Below, one piece after another: positions 1 through 9,769 of a DNA stretch of 64,000 nt; position 1 is the first letter of the stretch, and each line of letters begins with the position of its first letter. Below the pieces are notes generated by a model, which was not told the DNA's origin, ran no database searches, and saw only the letters and a program-made list of their open reading frames with translations. The translations under genes and the position numbers were made by a program. The DNA comes from Heterohyrax brucei. Its lineage: Eukaryota; Chordata; Mammalia; Hyracoidea; Procaviidae. The stretch covers positions 17,802,001 to 17,866,000 of the forward strand of contig CM053152.1 in assembly GCA_028571685.1 (NCBI GenBank), read 5' to 3'.

Positions 1-12
1 CTGGATCATATG

Positions 13-46
13 CCAAGTGCCGTCGAGTCGGATCCGACTCATGGCG
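13..46 (-). mobile_element. Mini-SINE tail copy c1 (34 bp)
   Basis: On the minus strand it reads through ATGAGTCGGATCCGACTC and on to GACGGCACTTGG. It splits the L1 phrase 'ggatcatatgg.atttc', which is uninterrupted in the L1 copies at 21,900 and 40,660. ATATG flanks both sides (8-12 and 47-51), giving a possible 5-bp target duplication. It contains the perfect palindrome GAGTCGGATCCGACTC. Confidence 0.8.
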
Positions 47-2487
47 ATATGGCATTTCTATATTTAGCTTTTTAAGAAAGCACCAAACCAATTTCCAAAG
101 TATTTGTACCATTTTACATTCCCATAAGCTGTGTAGAAGAGTTCTAATCTCTCCATAACCTCCCCAACATTTACTATTTTGTGGTTTGGGATTAATGTAA
201 GTCTTATTGGGATGACATGATATCTCATTGTACTTTTGCTTTGGATTTTCGTAATAGCTAATCATTGTGCGCATTTCCTCATATATTTGTTAGCTACTTG
301 AGCATCTTTGTCCATTTTTTAATTGGGTTATTTGTCTTTTTGTTGTTGAGGCTTTACAGCACCCTATCAATTGTGGAGATTAGAAGCTGACCAGATTCAT
401 GGTAGCCAATTTTTTTTTCTCAGTCTGTGGGTAGTCTTTTTAGTTTTTTGGTGAAGTCTTTGGATCAGCATAAATGTTTGATTTTTAGGAGTTCCCACTT
501 ATCTATCTTCTCTTCTGCTTTTTGCACACTGTTATTACTATTTTGCAGTCTGTTTATGCCATGTATTAGGGCTCCCACTATTGTCCCTATTATTGCTTCC
601 ATGATCTTTATTGTTATAGGTTTTATATTTAGGTCTTCGATTCATTTTGAGTTAGCTATTTGTGCATGGAGCAATATATGGGTCTTGTTCCTTTTTTTAA
701 AGGTGTATATCTAGTTTGGTTAACATCTTTTGTTGAAGAAACTGTTTTTTCCCCAGTTCACAGACTTTGGGTCTTTGCCAAATACCAGCCGCTTATAGGT
801 GGATGGCGTTATATCTGGATTCTCTACTCCGTTCCACTGATCCATCCATCTGGTTTTGTACCAGTACCAGGCTGTTTTGACTACCATGGCAGTGTAATAG
901 GTTCTAAAGTCAGATAATGTGAGGCCTCCCACTTCACTCTTCTTCAGTAATGCCTTACTTCTCCAAGCCTTTTTCCCTTTCCATATGGAGTTGGTGATTT
1001 GTTTCTCCATCTCATTAAAAAATGGCATGAGAATTTATATTAGGATTGCATCATATCAATAGATCACTTTGGGTAGACATTTTCATAGTTTTAAGTCTTC
1101 CTATCCATTAGCAAGGTAATTTTCTGCACTTACATTGTTCTCTGTTGGTTTCTTGCAGTAGCCTTGTAATTTCTTTGTATAGCTCTTTTATGTCACTGGT
1201 TAGATTTATTCCGAAGTATTTTATCTTCTCAGAGGCTATTGTAAATATATTTATTGGGTGATTTCCTCTTTGATGGTTTCTTTGTTGGTGTAAAGGAATC
1301 TGAGTGATTTATCTATGTTTATATTCTATCCTGATACTTTTCTGAACTCTTGGTTAGCTCTGGTAGTTTTTTGGGTGATTCTTTAGGGTTTTCTGTGTAT
1401 AAGATGATATTGTCTGCAAATACAGACACTTTTATTCTTTCTTACCAATTTGATTGCCTTTTATTTCTATGTTTTGCCTGACTGATCTGACTAGAACCTC
1501 CAGGACAATGCTGAATAAAGGTAGTGACAAAGGGCATCCCTGTCTGGTTCCTGTTCTTAAGGGGAATGCTTTTAGACTCCCTTTATTTAGGGTAATGATA
1601 GCTGTTGACTTTGCATAGATGCCTCTTGTTATAATAAGGAAAATCCCTTCTATTCCTATTTTGCTGAGAGTTTTTAACATGAAAGTGTGTTGGACTTTAT
1701 CAGATGCCTTCTCTGTATCATTGACAAAATCAAATGATTTTTATCTTTTGTTTCATTTATGTAGTTGACTACATTAATTGTTTTTCTAATGCTGAACCAT
1801 CCTTGCATCCCTGGTATAAATCCACTTGTTTATGGTGAACTATTTTTTTGTTATGTTGTTGAATTCTATTGGCTAGAATTTTGTGGAGGAATTTTGAGCT
1901 AAGTTTGTGAGAGATTTTGGTATGTAGCTTTCCTTTTTTGCATTTGTGCTATCTTTACCCAATTTTGGTATCAGCGTTATGGTGGCTTCAAGGAATGAAT
2001 TTGGGAGTATTCAATCTTTTTCTATGCTGTGAAATACCTTTAGTAGTAGGGACATTAACTCTTCTCCAAAAGTTTGATAGAATTCTCTAGTGAAACTGCC
2101 TAGGCCAGGACTGTTTTCAGTTGAGAGTTTTTAAGTTAGTTTTTCCATCTCTTCTTTTGTAAGGTCATGCATTGAATTTGTGTTTCCCTCAAAAATGTGT
2201 ATAGCTATGAGTGCGGTTCCTTGGCTTGGATTGGCATGATTCCTAGCATTTTGTGAGGTTCCTTTATCAAAAATTTCTGGGATTGTGGTGCCTTGGCTTG
2301 GAATGATTCCTAGCATTTTGTGAAGTTCCTGTATCAAAAATTTCTGGGAAAATTTGTATTTCCCCTAGGTTTTCATATTTATCACAGTGCAATTTTTCAT
2401 AGTGTTCTGCTATAAGTTTTTAACTTTCACTAGGGTCTGTTGTGATATTGCCCATCTCATTTCTTACTTGAGTTATTTGCTTCTGAC

Positions 2488-2508
2488 TAGACGGCACTTG
2501 GCTTGGCT
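2488..2508 (+). mobile_element. Mini-SINE tail copy c2 (about 21 bp)
   Basis: Only gacggcacttggcttggct is present, inside L1-A ORF2, where the sister L1s at 24,390 and 44,660 have no such sequence. No clear target duplication is visible. Confidence 0.65.
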
Positions 2509-4473
2509 TTTACTATTTTTCATTTGTCAGGTAATCAGTTTTGTTGATCTTTTATAAAAAGCAGCGTTTGGTCATGTTAACTCTTTCCAATGTTTTTCTA
2601 TTCTCTAATTTATTTAGCTCTGCTGCAATTTTTATTATTTGTTTTCTTCTGGTGCTTCAGGGGTTCTTTTGTTGCTCTCTTTCTACTTGTTGGAGTTGTA
2701 GGGCTAAATCTTTGATTTGGGCCCTTTCTTTTTGGATATGTGCTTTTATTGAGACACAATCTGAGCACTGCTTTTGCTGTGTTCCATAGGTAAGATCTTT
2801 TGTTTTCTTTTGATTGTATGAATTTCTTTATTACATCTTTGATTTCTTTTATAACCCAGTTTTTGACCAAGGTATCTTTCAGTTTCCATGTGTTTGACTT
2901 TTGGCCCTTGCTTCTTCTGTTGATTTTGACTTTTATGACTTTAGGGTCTGAAAAGATGCTTTGCAATATTTCTGCGCTTTCAATTTTGCCAAGAATTGCT
3001 TTATAGCATAATATGTGGTCTATCCAGAAGACTGTTCCATGTGCACTGGAAAAGTAGGTATACTTGTCTGTTGTTGGGTGGAGTGTTCTTTATACATCTG
3101 TGAGGACACATTGGTTGACTGTGGCATTTAGATCTTCCAAGTTTTTGTTGACCTTCTTTCTGGATGTTCTATCCATCACTGAAAGTGTTGTGTTGATACA
3201 TCCCACTGTTATCACATTATCATGCCGTCTATCTCACTTTTCAATGCTGTTAGTTTGATGTATCTAGAAGCTGTGCTATTGGGTGCAAAAATATTTAATA
3301 GGTTATGTCCTCCTGATATATTGACCTTTTAAGCCAAATATATTGGCCTTCCTTGTTCACTATAGTGGATTTTACATTGCAGTATATTTTATCTGAAGTT
3401 AATATTGCCACTTGTGCTCTTTTGTGAACATTGTTAGCTTAGCATATATTATTCTATTCTTTGAATTTAAGTTTGTTTGTATCTTTAAATCTAAGATGTG
3501 CCTATTGTAGGGAGCATATAGATGGATTGTGGTTTTCTTATCCATTCTTTTATCCACTCTTTGTCTCTTTAATGGTGCATTTGACCCATTCACAATCAAA
3601 GTAATTATTGATAGATATGAGATTAGTGCTGTCATTCTGGTACTTTTTTGTGTGTTGTTGGTAGGTTCTTCATTCCACTTAATTTTCTGTGCTGACTCAT
3701 TTTTCCTTATGAGTTTTCTTTTCATTTTTTTTTTTGTTGTTGTTGATTTTACATTTACTGAGGCTTCTTGCTTTTGTTTCTTATTTTGTGTAAGAGTGTT
3801 AATTTCCTTTGTGGTTACCTTGATATTTACACCTAATTTTCTAAGTTTAAGCAATCTTTATTTTCTTTGTATCATCTTGACTTCCTCTTTACCTGAAAGA
3901 TCTATGAATGCATTCATTAGTCCCTCTTTTTGGCATAATGTTTTCATCATATACATACTGAAATTTCTGTTTTTCCATTTTTAGGGTGTTAGTTTTAATT
4001 TTTTTTTTTTTTTTTTTTGGTTTCTCTATGTAAGTTGATATCTGAATGGTCTGTCCTACATTGTATCAATGATGTTATTTATTTTCTACTCAAAGCTCTT
4101 CCTTCAGTGGTTCTTGTAATTTCAGTTTGGTTTTGTAAATTCTCTAAACTTCTATTTATCTTGGAATGTCCTAATTTCATTGTCATATCTGAGACAGAAT
4201 TTTGCACAACATATAATTCTTGGAGGACAAGTTTTCTTTTTTGTTTTCCTCCGAGGGTTTGTATGTGTCATCCCATTGCCCTTTTGTCAGCATAGTTTCC
4301 ACTGGGTAAACTGAGTTTAGTCTTATTGATTCTTCTTTGTAGATTATTTTTTGTTTAACCAGCTACCTTTAAAAACTTCTCCTTATCTTTAGTTTTGTTA
4401 AGTTTGATTATAATATGTCTTGGCGTCTTTCTTTTGGGATCTACCTCATATGGAGTTCTATCAGCATCTGGAC

Positions 4474-4507
4474 GATCCAACTCGATGGCACTTGGCTTGG
4501 CTTGGCT
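4474..4507 (+). mobile_element. Mini-SINE tail copy c3 (34 bp)
   Basis: The copy reads gatccaactcgatggcac followed by three TTGGC units. It lies in L1-A ORF1. Compared with the L1 at 26,510-26,545, it replaces about 17 bp of target rather than duplicating it, so no target duplication is seen. Confidence 0.7.
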
Positions 4508-5074
4508 CATGATATCAGGGAAGTTTTCATTCAACGTATCTTCAACAATTCTCTCTATGTTTTCTGTTACCCCCTCATCCTTGATCTGCTACTCCAGTTA
4601 TTCATAAATTATTCCTCTCAATAGAGTCCCACATAGCCCTTAGATGATTTTTCATGGCTTTAAATTCTTTTATCTGACTTCAAGTATTCTGTGTAACGTG
4701 CTTTATTTTCAGTTTCCCTAATTCTCCATTCCATTGCATTAACCCTGCTCCAGTGACTTTCTGTTGTGCTTTTATTGTAAATTTGCTGCATTTCACACCA
4801 TTGTTGTTTAAGTATTTTTTGTAGCTTGTTTAATTTTTTTATTATGCTCTTGTGCATTTTGCCTCATCTCCTTCTTGATGTCTTGAAGAGCTCTAAAGAT
4901 TACTCTTTTGTATTCTCCCTCTGATAATTGGAGGAAGTCTTCTTCATCTGGAAAATTTTTTGATTGGGAGTTTTCTGAAGCCGTGGAGGACTGCTTTTAA
5001 ATTATTTGAAATTGATTGTTGTCTCTGAGCCATTAGAAATTTTTTATAATTTATTTATTTTGAGTTATTCCGTT

Positions 5075-5155
5075 CTATCATGTATATATATGTACATGTA
5101 TACACACAAACATGTATGTGTATGTACACATATATAAATATACACTCTTTTTTAA
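5075..5155. repeat. TA/CATG-rich low-complexity tract
   Basis: Alternating tatata, catgta and acacac stretches lie in the L1-A 5' UTR. A shorter version occurs at the same place in the L1 at 27,120-27,150, so it is part of the element and has expanded in place. Confidence 0.6.
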
Positions 5156-5887
5156 AAAATGTAGTCATTGAGTATCCCAATGGTATGGTTGTTTGAATTA
5201 GTTTGATATTGGAGCCTTGGGATTCCAACACCCTGTCACTAGCTGGTTAGAGCTCTGAGTGCCCTGAGAAAAGAAGAGAGAGTTCCCAGCACAGGGAAGG
5301 TGCAAGCTTTTTTGTTTCCTCCCTTTCTTCCCTCTCTACACCTGACAGAATAGCTCAGGGCATGCATGTAAGGTGCCCCACTTCTCGCCCAGGTATAGCA
5401 TCGGAGTTTAGCACCTGGTACAGAGCAGAGAAGGAAGGGTAGAGTGCTGGGGAAAGGTAGAGACGATCAGCCCATAGAAAGATTTAAATTAGCAAGAGTT
5501 CACAAGCACTGAACTTATGACATTGAGGTAAAAGTCTTCTGTGGTTAGGTGCAGCCATGCATAGTTCAGTTACCCTGCTAGGAAAGATGCACTCTGCCTG
5601 CCATGCTGCTGCTCTGTTAACTGCTTCGCTGCCACGCCATGGCCACACCACACTTGCAGAAGTGGGTCCTTTGCAGGGTACAGATTTAATTTTGGCCAAA
5701 CTAATTGCTTCTGGATCTGCTCTCCCTTCTCTGTCATACAGTTCACTCTCACTTCCCACCCCGCCCCCCATACTCAGGGCTTCTAGAATGATCTGCATAA
5801 TCAGTTCAGCTGTTTTTCCAGTTCTTTGTTATTAGAAGGTTCACAGGATGCATGCGGCTACTCTGCCATCTTAGCCCTGCCTCCTGT

Positions 5888-6150
5888 TTCTCATTATTTA
5901 TACATAAGAACACATAATAATGGCTCCAATTTTAAATCCTAAGTCAAGTTTGTATTCTTTCTATGGCCAAATGTATTCTACTGTATGAAAAGACTACATT
6001 TTGTTTATCCACTGATGAGTTGATGAACATTTGATTGTTTCAGCTTTTAGCTATTTTGAATAACATCCAGGGGGACGCTTTTATGTGGGTATACATTTTT
6101 ATTTCTCTTGAGTCTATATTCAAGACCATACAGTTACAGTTTCATATTAT
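5888..6150 (-). mobile_element. Old L1 fragment, 3' part
   Basis: The sequence 'actgtatgaaaagactacattttg' type phrase, here broken by substitutions, is typical of the ORF2 3' end of ancient mammalian L1s read on the minus strand. It is clearly more diverged than the afrotherian L1s around it. It probably continues at 6,966-7,445 after an inserted SINE and LTR. Confidence 0.6.
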
Positions 6151-6159
6151 AGATCTAGG

Positions 6160-6224
6160 AATCCCTTGGTGGCTCATAACATTAAGCACTAGGCTACTAA
6201 CTGAAAAGTTGGAAACTTGAACTG
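6160..6224 (+). mobile_element. AfroSINE, tRNA-like 5' part only
   Basis: The tRNA-derived head is recognisable (cttggtggctcataacatt, then gctactaactgaaaagttgg), ending at the LTR that starts near 6,227. The body and tail are absent. Confidence 0.6.
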
Positions 6225-6226
6225 TC

Positions 6227-6965
6227 AAAGACAGAAATTGATAGTCAATATCTTGGTTTTATTTTGGAGTTTTCTTACCCACAAAATCGAATACTCACTT
6301 TGAAGAAATCCCTGACAAAAATTTTTCAGCCAGCGGCTTCTCTCTCATACTAATTTGCAAATATTTTCTTTCCTCTTCATAGACAGGCTTATAAAGCTTG
6401 AATTTCAAAAGATGTGACTTTATGGAAGGCCAGAGACCATCTCTTAACCTGATATCTATTGACCTCAGTGAAAGGGGGAGAGCAGGGTTAATCAATCACA
6501 GTAAGATTAGCTTATGGTTGATTCTGTATGTCTCTCCCTCCTCTTCTCTTTATAAGCCTTTTTTAAGCCATTTGCTTTTTCTAGATTCAAAACAGTCTCC
6601 CTACATTTATATAGAACAACTGCTAAGAACAGTTGTACAGTGTGGAATTTATGATTTTCTTTTGAAGTTCCTTTGAAGGAGGTCTGATAGCCTTATTTCA
6701 GTCTTCTACCTGGGTTGTATGGTCATTTACCTGAGTCTACATGCACTATCTGGTGTCATCTTGCAGCTGGCCTGTATTGGTGTGGCAAGAGAGGAGACAT
6801 TTATCATTCCTTAGTGCTCTGGTGGTTTATGACATGGGAATTGACCTTTAGAGCATTCCTCAACATACAAGTTTTTCTTAAAGCATTCGTCTTGAAAGAG
6901 AAGCTCAGCCTTTCTTTTAAGATGACTGTGCTTATGTCAAAGTCTTGCAGACCTACAGTTTCAAT
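6227..6965 (-). mobile_element. Solo LTR, class I ERV type
   Basis: The right half (about 6,640-6,965) matches 17,590-17,923 in order and wording, for example 'ctggtgtcatctt' and 'tttatgacatggga'. The two are therefore copies of one LTR family in the same orientation. No internal viral sequence is attached. The left boundary is uncertain. It is an old fossil. Confidence 0.55.
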
Positions 6966-7445
6966 ATGCAGCATCTTTTCATGTTCTTATTCGCTGCTTG
7001 TATGTCCTCTTTGTATATACGTCTATTCAAAACATTTATCCATTTTTAACTGGGTTAGTTGTCTTTTTTGCTGAATTGTAAGTGTTCTTTACATATTCTG
7101 GATATACGTCCCTTGTGACGTGTACAATTTACATGTATTTTGATATAGACAACTTTATTCTATTTCTTTCCACTTTTTTGGTAGTATCATTCACAATACA
7201 AAAGTTTTTAATTCTGAGGAAGTCTATTTTTTATTTTGTTCTTGTGCTTTTGGTGCCATCTCCAAGAGGTCATTGCCCAAAGTCATGAAGATTTATTCCT
7301 GTTTTCTTCTAAAAGTTTATAGTTTTAGTTCTTACAGCGAAGTCTATGATCCATTTTGAGTTAATTTTTTCTGCATGAGGTAGGTAGGGATCCACATTCA
7401 TCTAGACATCCCATCTTTATTAAAGACTTAAGGATCTATTAATAG
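6966..7445 (-). mobile_element. Old L1 fragment (ORF2 middle)
   Basis: Phrases such as 'aactgggttagttgtctttt' and 'tccattttgagttaa' are conserved landmarks of L1 ORF2 on the minus strand. The copy is strongly diverged and is the likely continuation of 5,888-6,150. Confidence 0.65.
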
Positions 7446-7449
7446 AGTA

Positions 7450-7585
7450 GCCTTGGTGGTCTTATGGTCAACAGCTCAGCTGCTAACCAAAAGGTCAGCA
7501 GTTTGAATTCACCGAGTTCTCTTGGAAACCCTGTGTGATAATTTTACTCTGTTCTACAGGGTCAGAATTGACTCAATAGCAACAG
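7450..7585 (+). mobile_element. AfroSINE, nearly complete
   Basis: The unit has the tRNA-like head (gccttggtggtcttatggtc), the box-B-like 'ggtcagcagtttgaattc', the 'ttggaaaccctg' body and the 3' part 'gggtcagaattgactcaat', ending caacaggttt. The tail deviates from other copies and appears short. Confidence 0.85.
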
Positions 7586-8039
7586 GTTTATCTACTAAGT
7601 TTAAAATATTTTAGATTTTTGACAAATATGCTTGAATATCACAGCAGGAATTTTTTTTAAAAAAGGACAACAAAAGATGACAGTTACTCTTCACAGTAAA
7701 AACAGATAAAGCCCTGATGTCTCAATTCAATAAATTTTCTCTTCTGTCTTTAGTCATCTCTTTCAATGTATGTATCTCTCCACATCCTTAAATTATCTTC
7801 ATTTACTCATCTTTTCCACTTGTTTATCATGCAGTAATATTGCAATCACATCCAAAGTACCTCCCTCCATCTATCCTGTCCTCTCCTTACCATTCTTTAA
7901 GGTAGCTCAGGGTATAAGGATAGTGTTCTGTCTATTCATATAAACTTGCTTTTCTCAAACTAGAATACCCAGCAAAGCAATTTCAAGGTCAGAATCTGCC
8001 AAGTATGAAGTAGTTAACTCTGGGAAAGTAACATCCATG
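7586..8039. other. Unassigned AT-rich DNA
   Basis: I see no open frame, recognisable repeat or RNA gene here. Confidence 0.4.
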
Positions 8040-8221
8040 TCATATCTTGCATATAACAGTGTTGCTTGGCAGCTCAGATGGCAGAGGTTCTTGCCCCTCG
8101 CTAATCAGAATGAACAGGTAAGGCACTGGGAATCTTTCCCCAGGAGCAAAGCTTTGTTAATGAGGCTTGCAAGCTGAGACTGTAAACAAGAAACACCCTT
8201 TTCCTCTAAAAAAGGGAGAAT
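8040..8221 (+). mobile_element. Remnant of provirus 3' internal region with polypurine tract
   Basis: The last 60 bp before the first LTR resemble the 60 bp before the second LTR (14,680-14,739) and end in a purine run (aaaaaagggagaa) just before the LTR's TG. That is the arrangement expected upstream of a 3' LTR, not a 5' one. The left limit is a guess. Confidence 0.5.
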
Positions 8222-8802
8222 TGTAGTGGGCAGCCAGCCAGAACTAAGTTTTTGCACCTATTTTCCAGGCCTGATCTTTTTACTTTTTTCTTTCTTTCTT
8301 TCCTTTTCTTAAAAGTTTCAGGCCTTCCAGGAAGTTATGCATTTAACTGACAGGAAATACAGAAATAATGTCTTCTGCAGTTTTCACAGCTTTTATTAGA
8401 AACATCAAAACAGATAAAGAGCCAGAAAGACCCAGGAGCCAGGTGGAACCCCCTGCTTCGAATGACAGTTGAAAGCAGTCTGGATTCCTGCTTCTGATGA
8501 ATATCAGCAAAGGACTGCAGAGGCCTCTGAATAGATCTTGCTCTTAATCCGTAATTAGTCACACTGTTTCTCTGGCACCAGCACCAATACCTGTATCCAT
8601 TTGCATGCAACCCTGCTCCTTTACATACCCAAACCTCACCGGATGATTTTTGAACAGATACTAGATGGAAAAATAATTGCCTGTTCCCAGTGTTTTTGCT
8701 AGCACACGGAAAATAAACTGTTAATCACTAACCCAAAATATTTGTCTCAGAGACTGGCTATTTGGGACAGGTAATAGAAACCTAGAGTTTTGTCTGGTAA
8801 CA
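8222..8802 (+). mobile_element. 5' LTR of class I endogenous retrovirus
   Basis: The LTR begins TGTAGTGGGCAGCC and ends CTGGTAACA, with an AATAAA signal near 8,711. It pairs with 14,740-15,238 over its length, roughly nine bases in ten by eye, apart from an internal stretch of about 80 bp absent from the second copy. That divergence points to an old insertion. Confidence 0.85.
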
Positions 8803-9601
8803 ATTTCGGTGAGCCAGCCAAGAGAAAGCGCTACCTGAGCTTGGCAATCTCGGAAGCTAGGGGGCAGGGGTGCTAGTTACCAGGATTTTTCTTTTTTCAA
8901 AGCTGCCACAGAAACCATTAGGTCTCTCTTGGCTTTCTCCTTCCCACAGGGACATTATCGACTTCTAAACAGCGTCATGTAGGGGTAAGTGATTAAAAAT
9001 TCTTTGGGAAAAATAAGTTTATTTTTTATTTTTGGTTAATGGCCCCATGAAAGGACAGGGACGTCTGGTATTAAACGTTTCCACACGTACTCTTCTCCGT
9101 GACTTCTGGGGGATAGATCCTGGTTTCCCTCTGCTGGAATGTTCGGCAGCTATCTTCTTACCATGTGTCTCTGCAGACAGGTCCCTGGGGTGGGGGAGGT
9201 AACTCCTGAAGAGTTGCTGTCTTCTCCCAGGGGTTTGGTTCTATCAGTTGGGATGTGTTGGTGAGACCCTTACTGGAAAGTTCTGTGATTAAGCGACTGT
9301 TCCCGGTAGGGGGTCATGGGCGTGTGAGTGAAATCCAAGCTTTGGAGTGTGCGTGGGTGTTAGAGTGCGTGAGAGTGACTGAACGAGAAGACTGGCTAGT
9401 CAGATGAGTGCACTCACCCCACTGAGGTTTCTCAGTGCCAGGCACAGCAAGAAGTTCAGAACCCCTGCTTTCTATCGTTTCTCAAAGGAAAGAGTTTGCT
9501 AAACACTGAACACCTGGGGATCGGGAGAAAGAAAGTTGCGGGAGATATAAGTACCCCAAAATGGTATTCAGATCAGACTCCAAGTTAGCTGTAAGATAAA
9601 A

Positions 9602-9769
9602 AAAACCAACCACTGCCATGGAGTCGGGTCTGACCCATAGCGACCATAGAGGTCAGAGTACAACTGCCGCATGCAGTTTCCCAGGAGCACCTGGTGTATT
9701 TGAACTGCTGACTTTTGGTTAGCAGATGTATAAAGCAGAGCTGCACAACACTCCTACAGAGACCACAGC
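9602..9769 (-). mobile_element. AfroSINE inserted in provirus leader
   Basis: On the minus strand the unit shows the tRNA-like head, the 'ctcctgggaaactgcatg' body and the 'tatgggtcagacccgactcc' 3' part. GATAAAA flanks it on both sides (9,595-9,601 and 9,770-9,776), a 7-bp target duplication. Confidence 0.85.

Larger units (their letters stand above)
1..5884 (-). mobile_element. L1 LINE (L1-A), cut by window edge, 3' end missing
   Basis: Read on the minus strand this is a L1: 5' UTR about 5,884-5,000, ORF1 about 4,990-4,020, ORF2 from about 3,950 to the window edge. Evidence is ORF2 peptide runs with reverse transcriptase character (for example the [11 protein letters not shown] block near 1,550), the ORF1 coiled-coil region near 4,700, and near-identical order of sequence in the L1s at 21,256 and 39,370. 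Both ORFs are broken by many stops and frameshifts; the FADD box is not readable in the frame around 1,432-1,680. A poly-T run at 4,000-4,018 lies between the ORFs. Three mini-SINE tails have landed in it (13-46, 2,488-2,508, 4,474-4,507). Confidence 0.9.

Noticed and set aside
2200-2330. Two near-identical phrases (ttccttggcttggattggca and ccttggcttggaatgattcc) as mini-SINE copies
   Set aside because: Only the ccttggcttgg part matches; the pair looks like a local tandem duplication of about 75 bp of L1 sequence.
3399-3984. Overlapping 151-codon frames on both strands
   Set aside because: They lie in L1-A near the start of ORF2; the composition and position match the same region of other L1s, and neither frame is a host protein.
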